From positions 4,960,001 to 5,024,000 of the forward strand of contig JAPNXP010000002.1 in NCBI GenBank assembly GCA_028753945.1: a stretch of 64,000 bases of DNA, read 5' to 3'. Of this stretch, positions 11,452 through 22,653 are shown piece after piece. Under the pieces are notes generated by a model, which did no database searches, was not told the origin of the DNA, and saw nothing but the letters and a program-made list of their open reading frames with translations. Source of the DNA: Hexactinellida sp. DTS-2022. Taxonomy: Eukaryota > Porifera > Hexactinellida. Position 1 is the stretch's first letter. Every line of letters begins with the position of its first letter. Both the position numbers and the translations under genes were made by a program.

Positions 11452-11876
11452 GTCCAGTGACACTTATATATACATAACTATATATCAGGGTTGTAAATCA
11501 AGCCAAATATTTCAAATATTTGATTTAATTTGAATTGATTCACGGGAATATTGAGTGGCAAATGATTTGATTTGAAATTATTTGAAATCTCAAATGATTT
11601 GATTTAAGAAAAGATAAATTATTTATTTACAGCCCTGCTATATGTTCATTGAGCATTTTTTTCTCACAAGGGATACAAGGCTTTGGAAATTCTCCGGCCA
11701 AAGATTTTCTGTAGTCCAGCCAAACTAGACCATCCTATAATATTACATAGTTACAGCAACTGAAAACTGGTCCGACCATAGCGGATCAGCAGAACAGCGT
11801 GTTATGCCTATGGCAAGGATATTTCTTGAAAAGGGCAATATAAATTTTCTAAGCAAGTCAAGGCGATACTTGAATT
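11452..11876. other. no gene seen
   Basis: AT-rich sequence with a TTTGATTTGAAATTATTTGA-like simple repeat at 11505-11610. No ORF or element ends are recognised. Confidence 0.4.
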
Positions 11877-11937
11877 TGATTCTATATGGATTTGAGCACC
11901 CCGGGTTCCCAGAGGTGCTCAAATCCGTATAGAATCA
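11877..11937. repeat. 24-bp-stem hairpin
   Basis: The arm 11877-11900 (TGATTCTATATGGATTTGAG then CACC) pairs with 11914-11937 with a single mismatch around a 13-base GC-rich loop. No target duplication is obvious. It could be a tiny foldback element or a structured RNA. Confidence 0.7.
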
Positions 11938-12946
11938 TATTGATTCGTGATTTCCACACTAAATTTGATTGAGCATTTTGTTTTTTAATATTAGATATGT
12001 CAAGGGAATCTCAAACTATTTCTCGTATCAATGTTTATCTTGAACAACGGGGGAGCGTAGCGAGCGTACGAAAGTTTTGGGGCGCTCGAACCATCTAGAA
12101 GTCCAGAATTTGTCTGGACAACACTGCAGATATGTCCTGGAAGCAGTGAATACCTGTTTAATATACGTACAAGTTCAACCTAGAAATCTGAAAATAAGTA
12201 CAAGTATAATTTAATACAATAAATTGAACAGGTTGAATTCCAAGAAATATTCCAAACTATTTTTTAGCCTGAAGCTCCATTCCCCACCTGAGGATCCTCA
12301 ATTCCCCACTAGCGGGTAATTCCCCACCGGTTAAGTACCACTGCACTAGAGGCTCATGAATGATGTTCTTCACAGTCGTTTAGAACCAAAGAATAAGAAA
12401 AAATAGAATTCGTATCTAAGCGATTCAATTGATTACTTATTGTTTGAATAAAGCTCATTTCAAATTTCTAAGCAATTGAGTGATAGAAGCAATACAATTG
12501 CACTCCAAATATGCATTATCATTTTAGCTGAAATTGTAGTTCTAGATAATTCTAAATTTAGCTTCACTTCAAATACAAGCGAGAACATTTTATAACTATC
12601 CATTACGACAAATTAAGTTTAGTTTATACATTTCAAGTATGCTGAAACCGAATAACCTGTTTTCATTAATCTATTTCAATATTTCGTTTGAGAAATCAAA
12701 TTCGATATCTGTTGTTACATTAGCATCAAATTTTAATTGATAAAAACTCAAAAGTGCCCGTGAAGTAAACTTCACAAAACTTCAATTAGATATTGATACA
12801 AGATATCCTTAACTATGTCTAAATTCATAGTTTAAACTGACAAGCCCCCAAACAGTGCGCAACTTTAAATATTTTAGCGAATTCCATTGTCACTTTGTGT
12901 TGCTATGAAAATGCTAAAACTAATTATACGCTACTATTCAGTAGTA
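11938..12946. other. no gene seen
   Basis: AT-rich DNA without a supported ORF. A short GGGGGAGCGTAGCGAGCG phrase lies near 12050. Confidence 0.4.
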
Positions 12947-13691
12947 CAGGTATCCCTCTTTTTACGCGGTAGATGCGCTCCTTGAAAAGCCCGCGTAAAA
13001 CGAAATCGCGTAAAAACACGGTTCATTCTCATAGTAACACATATTAAATCAATAGATGCGTTTCCAAATATTATAAACATCGAATAAAATTTTAAATACC
13101 TAGTGTTTAAACACTAAAAATCCAACATCCAGACCTCTCAGATAGCCAAGGTTTCCGTGTGTATGTTAATCCCATGGGAATTCCCATAGGATTTCCAATA
13201 TCGTTTTGAATGGAAATTATTTTAACCTATGGGAATCCTGATAGAAACCAACTTGTGAGAATACTTGTGAATTCCCACAGAAAGGGAATTGTGTTGTGAA
13301 GGGAATTAAAATTCCCTTCACACCGGAACCCTACACCTTCGGGTAACTCCCACAACCGGGTATCTTTAGTGTGAATAGTGAAGCAAATATGTATTCATTT
13401 GACCAATAATATATTTGGATGAACTTACTATACGACAAATACATATCCTTAACTATCTACTATCTCTAAATCATCATTTTTGTTTTTTTGGAAATGTAGA
13501 ACCGCTTTGTTAACACTAAATCTTAAAAATTATCGAAAATATCCATAAAAAAGAGAATTAATTGTATGAAAATCATAGATTAACCGCGTAAAACGAGTTG
13601 AGGATCGCGTAAAAAAAGTTTTGGTCATAAAAAATTGTTCCGCGTAAAACGAAAACGCTTAAAAAAAACCGCAAAAAACGAGGTATTACTG
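12947..13691 (-). mobile_element. pogo/Tigger-type MITE, copy B
   Basis: Inverted, full-length second copy of the element at 9780-10522. It runs from CAGGTATCCCTCTTTTTACG to AACGAGGTATTACTG with TA on both sides (12945-12946, 13692-13693). It is 745 bp with scattered substitutions and no ORF. Confidence 0.85.
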
Positions 13692-13699
13692 TATATCTT

Positions 13700-14044
13700 A
13701 TTTGGTTACCCAAATGTATGTAAATATTATATATTAAGAACAACTGAGCACTTAAGTACAATTTCATCAATGAGAGCAGCGAACTATGAACTCATATTGG
13801 GATTTTGATATTGAAGGAAGTTAGTTTTGCACAATTCGGAGGTCATTTAGTGTGATGCACAAGTGACAGCTATGCTAGAAAAAGTCATCTAGGGTTTATA
13901 TGAGTTCTAATACACATTATAACTACATTCAATAATCATCTACCCCCTTACATGAGAGTACAAATCCTTATATCCTTTGGGGGCCGGACTTTTACGAAAT
14001 ATTCCCCACGTTCAAGATATTTTAACAATAACTGTGGGTGAGTA
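13700..14044. other. no gene seen
   Basis: No ORF, repeat or element ends are recognised here. Confidence 0.3.
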
Positions 14045-14048
14045 TTAA

Positions 14049-15453
14049 GGTTAAATTACGGCAGATTCATGCAAAAAAACACATAGATTTCGTTTTGAAG
14101 TTAGGTGTTTGATTTTCACATATATGATAGAAGACACTATAGCTATATCGAAACAGAAAACGAAATCTGATTATCTTTTATAAATTAAATTTTGTGGGGC
14201 ATGCAGTTTTATTGTAATACAAAAGTCCCATAGGGGGATTTCTTCAGACTCAACCAGATAAGAGTGTGGTTTGCAAGATCATTATTATCTAAAGACATAT
14301 TTTGTGTGATCTAACAAAGAGATCATCGTTATGGGCGGTTGGTGGGCGGTTTAGAATTTTGATAAAATGTATATAAAAAATATTGCGACCTTTTGAAACC
14401 AAAAAATGGATAAAAAGGTCATCTTTTTATGAGAAATTTGAAAAAATGTTTGAAAAAGGAAATTCCATGTAATAATTCAAAAATGTAAACCGTCTACCAA
14501 CTCCGTACGCTTATAATCTTTAAATATTGATTCTGATAACAAACATTGATGTCAGCATTGCCAAATTACCGCATAATATCGACCAACACCTTTGGAAATC
14601 GCCCTATGGGAGATTTGTATTAGCCAAATTTTGAAACCGACAAAAAATAAAAAGTATAATAGATAGGGACATTTTCTTTTTGGTTTATTGCTTTGTATCG
14701 TATAGGTATCTATTTCTCTCAATTACAGATTAAGGTTAAATTACGGCAGATTCACCCAAAAAAACACATGAATTTAGTTTTGAAGTCGGGAGTTTGAATT
14801 TCACATATATGATGGAAGACATTATAGCTATATCGAAACTGAAAACGAAATCTAATTATCTTCTATAAATTCGAAATAATTGGGCTTGCAGTATTAAGCT
14901 AATACAAAAGTCCCATAGGGGGATTTTTTCAGATTCCACCTGATAAGTGTGTGGTTTGCAAGATCATTATTTGCTAAAGACCTGTACTGTGTGATCTATC
15001 AGATAGATCATCGTTATGGGCGGTTGGTGGGCGGTTTAGAATTTTGATAAGATCTAAATAAAAAATATTGCGACCTTTTGAAACCAAAAAATGAATAAAA
15101 AGGTCATCTTTTTATGCGAAATTTGATTAAACGCTTGATAAAAAATATTCCAAGTCATAATTCAAAAATGTAAACCGTCTACCAACTCCTTACGCTTATA
15201 ATCTTTAAATATTGATTCTGATAACAAACATTGATGGCCGCATTGCCAAATTACCGCATAATATCTACCACCACTTTTGGAAATCGCCCTATGGGAGATT
15301 TGTATTAGCCAAATTTTGAAACCGACAAAAAATATAAAGTATAATAGACAGGGACATTTTCTTTTTGGTTTATTGATTTGTATCGTATAGGTATATATTT
15401 CTCACAATTACAGATTAATACAAGAACTTTCATTCACGTGGGGTAATTTAACC
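14049..15453 (+). mobile_element. TTAA-flanked MITE, tandemly fused double copy
   Basis: The outer ends are GGTTAAATTACGGCAG and its inverted partner GGGGTAATTTAACC, flanked by TTAA at 14045-14048 and 15454-15457. Inside, the first ~690 bp are repeated. A new left end begins at 14730-14734 (TTAAGG), and the first unit lacks its own right end. Both units contain GTCCCATAGGGGGATTT and TCGTTATGGGCGGTTGGTGG. A TTAA target fits piggyBac or Kolobok. A reversed, 3'-truncated copy lies at 61141-61604. Confidence 0.7.
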
Positions 15454-15495
15454 TTAAAACACAAATAACATCCTAGTGTCTTTCTACCTCGCTTA

Positions 15496-15757
15496 TGTAG
15501 GGTTTCATTTGGGGGGGTCCCCCCAATTTAGGGAGGGACCCCCCCAAATCAGCTAATTTTCAAATATATTTGGGGGGGTCCCCCCAAATTTGGGGGGACC
15601 CCCCCAAATTAGCCAACTTTCGTTTCACTTGGGGGAATCCCCCCAAATTTGGGGGGGACCCCCCAAGTCTGCGAATTATCAAATTCATTTGGGGGGGACC
15701 CCCCCAAGTTTGGGGGTGACTTCCCCAAATCTATCAATTTTTCCAGTACTTTTGGGA
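15496..15757 (+). repeat. left TIR of G-hairpins
   Basis: Four palindromic blocks of the form TTTGGGGGGGTCCCCCCAA recur about every 65-70 bp. They are separated by non-palindromic spacers such as AGCTAATTTTCAAATATA and TAGCCAACTTTCGTTTCAC. It is nearly identical to the inverse of 22390-22653. Confidence 0.85.
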
Positions 15758-16125
15758 TGACTTCATGAAGCCTCAGCTACATTTGAGGGTGGTTCCCCTC
15801 CATTATACCCCAGCTTCGATAAATGAACTTGTACTTGTTGTTTTTTACATTTACTATATTTTGATTCAAATTTATGTTTATTTCTCTACAGAGAAGCCAA
15901 CTCTTACGGGTTAGCTGGTAGACTCATGGTTTTTCGAAAATCCAATCTCACGACATTTTACTACTCATCAGTACATTTTGATGCAGAAATTCCAAATCTC
16001 ACGCCTTTTAAGAAGAAATCTCACGGCTTAGTGAGACACCAGGTTGGCAACTATGACTTTAGTAAGCTCTCATAATAAGGGATGTTCTTGTTATATGCAA
16101 GTAAATTTTGTTTAAATGCCTAGAA

Positions 16126-16259
16126 CAGCGATTCCCAACCTTTTTCAACCGTGGACCCCCTATAGTATATATTAGACATTCTGTGGACCCCCTCCCATTG
16201 TCCGTAATACATCCTGTGGACCCCCAAGGGGTCCATGGATCCCAGGTTGGGAACCACTG
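16126..16259. mobile_element. hAT-type MITE, 134 bp
   Basis: Left CAGCGATTCCCAACCTTTTT and inverted right CAGTGGTTCCCAACCTGGGA, flanked by the exact 8-bp duplication GCCTAGAA (16118-16125, 16260-16267). The interior is GTGGACCCCC-rich. These termini are widespread among animal hAT elements. Confidence 0.85.
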
Positions 16260-16665
16260 GCCTAGAAGGTGGTAACAGATTTGTTGCCCTGTGTAAAATA
16301 AATATAGAACAATTAGAGAAAAATTACGACATCGTGCATTAACAACAAACTATTATATGATGGCTACAGAAGTACTTAAACTTTCTAAATTCCATAAATA
16401 TCTCTTTCTTGTTGCTTTTTAAGGGAAATTTATCCAAACAAAATCATGTCACCTTAAACTACAGAAAATTTTCTATTGATTATATAATCAGCAAAACTAG
16501 ATTCGAAAGATTTCATATACGTGTTAACTGTCACAATTTATATACGTGTTAACTGTTAAGATGCATTTTCACTTTGGTTATGGAATTTATAATAATTTAA
16601 TCTTTAATCAGGTTGTTTGCGTAACTAACATTTTCGTGATCTACAAATTCCATCTGGTCCTTTAC

Positions 16666-16860
16666 ATACTTGCCAACCTGACTGAAAAAAAAGCGGGACG
16701 ATTGAAGTTTAGCGGGACATAGGATAATTTCGCATGTGGCATATATGCACTAGTCTGACGTACAATATATCGGGACAAATCACGTTTTTGCCAAGTTTTG
16801 GCGGGGCATTGAACTTAACAGTTAACACACGTCCAAAAAATCGGGGCAGTTGGCAAGTAT
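16666..16860. mobile_element. MITE with ATACTTGCCAAC ends
   Basis: Left ATACTTGCCAACCTG and inverted right ATACTTGCCAACTGCCCC. The flanks TCCTTTAC and GTCTTTAC agree in six of eight positions, so an 8-bp duplication is likely but imperfect. It contains GCGGGACA-type phrases and no gene. Confidence 0.6.
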
Positions 16861-17010
16861 GTCTTTACTTACATAGCTCCAAAATTCATAAAGATGCTTT
16901 ATTTAAAAAGTGTATTGTCTGTCGATAATTCAGGCAAGTAATACTCAATTCAAGAATGGAAATTAGATATCTAATACTCTTGTCGTGTTGTTATAAATAT
17001 TAGATAACTA

Positions 17011-17195
17011 CTGTGGAGTTTCCAAATAACGGACACAATGTGGCATGGAATCTGTCTGTTATGGAGAGTTGTCGGCTTCTCGGACACTACTTAAGTATTA
17101 CATGTATATATGGCGACGCGATGTTATTCATTCCGTTCTAGGATGTTGTAGGGGTTGTCCGCTTCTCGGAGTGTCCGTTTTGGGAGACTCCAATG
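17011..17195. mobile_element. TA-flanked MITE, 185 bp
   Basis: Left CTGTGGAGTTTCC and inverted right CATTGGAGTCTCCC, flanked by TA (17009-17010, 17196-17197). Subterminal GGACAC blocks and GCTTCTCGGA are repeated inside. It fits the Tc1/mariner-pogo group by target site. Confidence 0.65.
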
Positions 17196-18019
17196 TATCA
17201 AATGATACTAATAATTATTTACTAATACAAATCTTTAGGAATACTACATACAATTCGTGACATGATTCCCCAGTCTACAAATTTCAAAATAGTCCCAGAA
17301 ACGTGGTTCCAACAGCTATATTGGGGTAATCGGGTACGCTGATTCCAAATATGATATTGTAGACAACATATTGTGAATTTTTGTTGTTGTTATTAATTAT
17401 TTATCTAACGCGAGCAAGCGAGCGGGTCGTTATACATTGTATTAACATGAGATTATGTAAGACTTCATATAATTTCGTCAATCTGACTTGCAACACTTCC
17501 AATTAATTGCTCAATGAATTATGACTCGAAGTAAATGACTAAAGTGAACAAGTAATTATCACACTACTAAATGGCTTTGTATATTTCGATATCATTTACG
17601 TATTGCGTGAATTAATTATATACGTATATTTCTATTAAAAAAAAAACATGATATTGCAGATTTACAGAAGATGTACCATTGAGTGAAGTGGATGATGATT
17701 TATTCTCAGCCATGCAAGGGCAAGACATAGACTACTATATAATACAGATGGGAAAGCAGCCGACCAACGAATAAAAAAGAGAGGCCAGTTTATGATTTTC
17801 ACTCTAATACAATCTATGCTTATAGAACTTGTGAATTTGACTTAATATAGGGTAATAGAGTATGGTAAATCCATTAGTAGTATTTATAAGATTCTCAGAA
17901 CTGCGGTTTAGGCGCCATTTAATGATGACGTCAGCGACAGCTAATACACATGTATACAGTATACACATAAAAGAATTCAATGGAGCATAATTTATTATAA
18001 TGATAATAAAGACAAACAA

Positions 18020-20367
18020 TCAGTCTGGTAGTCTACGTTTCTTGGCCTTAAATGAATCAACTTGAGACTTTCTAGCAGTTTCACTAACTTCATTGGAAAG
18101 TCCTTTAAGATAAAGATTAGTTACAATCGAATGAACTCTCTTACAACCATCAGTAGCATGTAGATCGCAAACAAAACCAGAATCCCATTCAACTGATACC
18201 TGTGCAAGTAGGTGGAGCATTACATGTTTAGTTGGAAGTTTAGTTGCCAATATCTTCGATTCAAACGATTCGAGTATACAAAATGCAGTTTCTACATACT
18301 GGTAAAGGATTACTGTTGGTAAGTGGAGCCCCCCTCTATTAAGAATCTCAATATAAGAATTATTCATCTGATCTTTCTGAAGTAGTTCAAAACAAACATC
18401 ACAGTTGGAACGTTGTATGAGCGAATGAGAGATGTACCCTGCTACATAAGCAACAATATGTTTAGAGTTATCTGATAAAGAAAGTAGGTCAATAGAATCA
18501 GTCGGTAATGTGATTAAAAAATCAGAAATTAGCTTATTTATTTCATCAGTTGAAGACACTATTAAGCCACTAAAGTCGATATCGCGTTTGAGAAGGTGCT
18601 GGTAAGTTATTATCTTTTCAGAACGCAGTATCTCAGTTAAACTCACTAGAAAACGACCGCCACTCATTTGTCTATATTGAGAAAATCTCCTTTCTAATGG
18701 ATCGGTCTGTAATCTTCCGGTTAATACGTAATGAAAGCCATCTGTGATTAAATCATATGATAGATCAGCAATAGCGGCATTTGTATTCATTAATGCTTCA
18801 AAGGTTTGTTTAGTGAGACCAAGTTTTTTCGAAAGTTTCCAAGTTGATAACCAATTGTTCATTTCCAGTAGAAAGGTACGTTTATCTTTAAGCGTATTTG
18901 GACTAATAGCATTTCCAAAGTGATGCGGATGAAAACGTTCTTTGGAATTAACAAGCAACCACCACATGTTTACCAGCTCTAAGAATGCTGGAGTTACTAT
19001 ATCTTCTTGAAGTTTTAATTGCAGCTGTGGAATTTGAAAGAACCGAGCACCAATAAGATTATTCCGAATGTTTTTGATTAGGTGAACTGTATCAAAAAGC
19101 AAGTAAACAATTAGAGAATTATTTGGATTGATCATACAGTATTTCTTTTCAGGAACTGGATAAGTATTCATCAAATAGTTGAACGAAGAAATATTGGTTC
19201 GGTGATTATCAGAAATAACAGCACGAGGATGAAACTTTTCATAGGTTAAATTTTCCAGACAATTAAGGATACCATTACTTACAATTTTGGACGATATAGT
19301 GAATAATGGAATAGCTTTAATGATAAAGGGGATAGTATTAGTGAGAGACATCGCCATAAAACAAAGTATGCTCTTGTACATTTGGAGATCTTCATTACAA
19401 CCAATAATAGTTTGTCCGTCAAATTGTACTTGTTGCTGTAGATGCATTTCATCAAGAAGAATTACGACATCATTTCCAAAAAACCATCTTCACGAAATTT
19501 AGATAAAGCTTTTATACTATCAATGGAGTCGGATTTTAAACAACGTAATAATCTCTGGCTAGGTAGCGGCATGTATTGACGTAATAGATTATAAGCTGCA
19601 TTTGAAGTATAGCGCAATTGAAGGGCAAATCGAAGAGTACTGGTAGAGTATTTACACTTTCCTTTAGGGCAATAGTATACGAGTCGCAACAGATCTTTAA
19701 GAGGTTCAATATCATAATTGTGAGTGATGTTTCGACAATAGATGGGTAAATTTGTTAACATATCCAAGTTACGAATTTTAGAACCTTTAGAATTCGATAT
19801 ATAATCTGGAAGAGGAATAGGGAATCCTTCAAAACTAAGCTTCACATGTAAATCAGAACTGATATTTATACACTCCATAACTGTAGCTACACCTGATTGT
19901 ATTTCAACCCGATAAATAGTAAGATCTGTTTCAGTAGAAGAATGAAAAAAGTCTCGATACTCGATCGCTGATTTTATGTGGCTTAAGATATCTTGTAAAC
20001 TTTCGCATTTTGATCGAGATTGAAAAATGGGTAATTCATCTTTCTGAAAAATCCGCACAATAGTTTTTTTTCGAATAGGTGGAGAGATAATAGCCTGCTG
20101 GCTTTTAGGGATAGAAGAAGGGTATATTGTTGGGATAGGGCTGAGTTTCAAATTTAGCCTCGTCTTTAATGGATGGGGAATTATATATTTTTCTTCAAAA
20201 TGTTGGATGCATATTCGTGAAGACTGAGTAATTGTGAAAGCTTCTCGATTCAAAAACTTCACCCATTTCTGTCGAAGCTCATCTTGCTTTGGAAAGGCAA
20301 ACATAACTTTACTAGGTCCATTGGAATATCCCGAATGACAATGTACGACAGAGCATTTGAATGGCAT
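18020..20367 (-). pseudogene. P-element transposase with THAP domain
   Basis: I chose the ATG at 20367 because it gives MPFKCSVVHC, the usual THAP start. The zinc-binding C5-x4-C10, C53-x2-H56, P26, W35 and F57 are present, with SPIPTIYP as the AVPTIF-type box. The RNase H-like core follows: VVILLDEMHL, ISDNHRTN, FDTVHLIKNIRNNL and TGRLQTDPLERRFSQYR. These match P-element/THAP9 transposases, which cut at the TIRs. The C-terminus is basic (KAKKRRLPD), a plausible nuclear signal. A single-base deficit in the A6 run at 19478-19483 separates an N-terminal 301-residue part from a 475-residue part just before the first catalytic Asp. Otherwise the ORF looks complete. Confidence 0.9.
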
Positions 20368-20466
20368 AAGATAATGAGATCTAAGGATTGATTTAGGAAA
20401 AGTTTTATACAGTAAGTCAGAAATACACATATTCCTATAGTACGGATATTATATACATGTATTTAA

Positions 20467-20529
20467 ACCGTCGAAATTGAGATTTCTTATATTCGAAATC
20501 TCAACTTCGTGATCCTCAATTTCGACGGT
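20467..20529. repeat. nested hairpin upstream of the P transposase
   Basis: The outer 15-bp stem ACCGTCGAAATTGAG (20467-20481) pairs exactly with 20515-20529. An inner 8-bp palindrome GAGATTTC/GAAATCTC (20479-20486, 20495-20502) competes with it. It lies about 100 bp upstream of the transposase start, inside the right TIR. Confidence 0.7.
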
Positions 20530-20886
20530 AACATATACGTATTAACAACCTATGGAAGATAAAGTAGTCGAGGTTTTGAACAAGGGGCGGAGTTTAAATA
20601 AAATAAGTGCACAATTAAACTTAATTAATATAAATGTTGACTAGTTTGTTCCTTGTATATTATATATTTTCTAAGCATATGGTCGTGTTAAAAATAATCT
20701 TATAGTTTTTCCGGTAGAAGCCAATTTGCTATTTTAATATCTTATATGACTATATATATATTATATTGCATATTATTTGTTGAACATTCATAAGTGCAAA
20801 ATAAATAAATAATACGATTGGTGTACAAGTACATTTTAATACATTTAGATACATACATGTCAATTTAATATAAAATTAGTTGTCGC

Positions 20887-20940
20887 TGACGTCATCATTA
20901 AATGGCGCCTAAACCGCAGTTCTGAGAATCTTATAAATAC
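20887..20940 (-). promoter_or_regulatory. CRE-like site and TATA-like box in the P-element TIR
   Basis: TGACGTCA at 20887-20894 is a perfect CRE/ATF palindrome, and TATTTATAA lies on the minus strand near 20932-20940. Both sit in the TIR upstream of the transposase ORF and are mirrored in the left TIR (TGACGTCA at 17926-17933). A promoter role is inferred from position only. Confidence 0.4.
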
Positions 20941-22051
20941 TACTAATGGATTTACCATACTCTATTACCCTATATTAAGTCAAATTCACAAGTTCTATAA
21001 GCATAGATTGTATTAGAGTGAAAATCATAAACTGGCCTGTTTTTTTTATTCGTTGGTCGGCTGCTTTCCCATCTGTATTATATAGTAGTCTATGGGCAAG
21101 AGTATCAATCTGACAATGGTCAATATTCTCTGGAAGACGATCGGCCGAAGTATGAAAATGAATCGTTGAAACCAACAGACATGTCACAAAAAATAAATAC
21201 CAAGAAATTGAAAACTGACTGTTATAACAGAATTACACAGAAGATTTGTTCAAGCCCATCACATTCAAGTGGCGACAGAGAATTAATCAAGACATATTAC
21301 TCCTGAAAACTAAATTGGAAGATCCACCAGAAATAGTTAAAACAGCATATATAAAGTTAAGAAATTGCTCTCCAAAAATGAAAGTTTCAATTATTCCGGA
21401 TGGAAATTGCCTCTACAGAGCCTTTAGTTGGTGGTTGACTGATACACAGGATTTTCATGGCTTAATTCGGACCAAACTTGTTCAATTTATGGAATCATCT
21501 CCCCAATGTAAAAAATATGTTGATAATAAGACGAATCAATCTATGGAAGAATATCTAACACAAAATAATACTATATTTTCAACCGTATGGGGGAGTGATG
21601 TTGAGATATTTTGTATGGCAAAATGGCTAAAAACAGATGTATTTGTGTACATAAATAATACATGGGACAAATTTTCTTTCAAAGGGTTTAACCCCAAAGT
21701 AGGAAGAAATAATCCAAGCGACCAAGCAATTTATCTTGGAAATGAGGCCTCACATTATGAACCCATAATATCAGTTGTGAGAAAAGAGATGTCAAAGTAG
21801 ATTCTATCATCATTTCATTTAGTTCTAGAGAGTAGAGACAAATCATTCATAATGAGAATCCTTTACAATAATAAATATTCATTCTATGTATGCATTCATT
21901 TCTTTAGCGGTACTGGGATTTATACACAATTTGCACAATTCGTTTGCTTCCACTATCTGGGTTGTTCACATAGAACTTTCAGCCTTTGAGTGGGATAAAT
22001 TTACCTATAATAATGTACATTGACTGATACCAAAGCTTTGATCCTTAGGTA

Positions 22052-22214
22052 CAGTCGATTCGGGTGTTTTTGCCTCCCCGGTCATTTGCCCCCTTGCACA
22101 TACTTGTTTATCCATAACACAATTCATATACGTACAGTTGAAATCGAATTGTTTTGCCTATCGGGGTTTTGCCTCTTTTCCCATGCACTTAGGGGGGGGG
22201 GACGATTTCGCCTG
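22052..22214. mobile_element. TA-flanked pogo-like MITE, 163 bp
   Basis: Left CAGTCGATTCGGGTG and inverted right CAGGCGAAATCGTCCCC, flanked by TA (22050-22051, 22215-22216). The inside repeats TTTTGCCTC phrases and has a run of nine G. No gene. Confidence 0.6.
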
Positions 22215-22389
22215 TACTCTCAATTTGAAAGAGAATGAACTTCCCTTGAGTTCCCCTTGATTCTGCCTTGTGAATCGAGTATACTGACTTAAAATAATAT
22301 CATCAACAATATTATCTACAGTCAACGCCCTGCGTACCAAGTCGGAAAGCTTGTAGGATCATAAATGCAATTTCGTCGGTTATACGAAG

Positions 22390-22653
22390 TCCCAAAAGTA
22401 CTGGAAAAATTGATAGATTTGGGGAAGTCACCCCCAAACTTGGGGGGGTCCCCCCCAAATGAATTTGATAATTCGCAGACTTGGGGGGTCCCCCCCAAAT
22501 TTGGGGGGATCCCCCCAAGTGAAACGAAAGTTGGCTAATTTGGGGGGGTCCCCCCAAATTTGGGGGAACCCCCTAAAAAATATATTTGAAAATTAGCTGA
22601 TTTGGGGGGGTCCCTCCCTAAATTGGGGGGATCCCCCCAAATGAAACCCTACA
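22390..22653 (-). repeat. right TIR of G-hairpins
   Basis: Inverse of 15496-15757 with the same four poly-G/poly-C palindromes. The main difference is one block that reads TTTTTTAGGGGGTTCCCCC on the inverse strand. It ends in ACCCTACA next to the GCTTA duplication. Confidence 0.85.

Larger units (their letters stand above)
17726..21093 (-). mobile_element. complete P element, 3.37 kb
   Basis: The inverted ends are about 214 bp each (17726-17939 and 20881-21094) with no length difference between them. They start CATAGACTACTATATAATAC. The flanks carry the 8-bp duplication GGGCAAGA (17718-17725, 21094-21101). The last base of the right TIR overlaps it by one. P elements use 8-bp duplications. 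The element carries a THAP-domain transposase read leftwards. Confidence 0.9.
17656..21800 (+). pseudogene. OTU-domain protease gene split by the P element
   Basis: The 3' part (21230-21800) encodes a full OTU core. It reads IIPDGNCLYRAFSWWL, with the catalytic Asp and Cys, then VWGSDVEIFCMAKWL and finally EASHYEPI, with the catalytic His. OTU proteases cleave ubiquitin or ubiquitin-like chains. The 5' part (17656-17725) joins 21102 once the P element and one target duplication are removed. This gives an open stretch rich in acidic residues (EVDDDLFSAMQGQEYQSDNG). A frame change is still needed near 21225-21310 to enter the OTU frame, from an indel or an unrecognised intron. A possible acceptor, TATTGCAG, precedes 17661. 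The gene lies inside the large TIR element and probably belongs to it. Confidence 0.7.
15496..22653. mobile_element. 7.16-kb element with poly-G hairpin TIRs and an OTU gene
   Basis: The ends are TGTAGGGTTTCATTTGG and its exact inverse CCAAATGAAACCCTACA, with TIRs of about 262 and 264 bp. The 5-bp duplication GCTTA flanks it (15491-15495, 22654-22658). Removing the element and one GCTTA joins CCTCGCTTA to CACCTCATCACGG, which restores the local satellite monomer (compare CTCGCTTACACTTCATCACG near 23385). That is strong evidence of a real insertion. The interior carries an OTU protease gene, a P element inside that gene, and small MITEs. I see no transposase belonging to the element itself, so I do not assign a superfamily. 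Confidence 0.75.
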
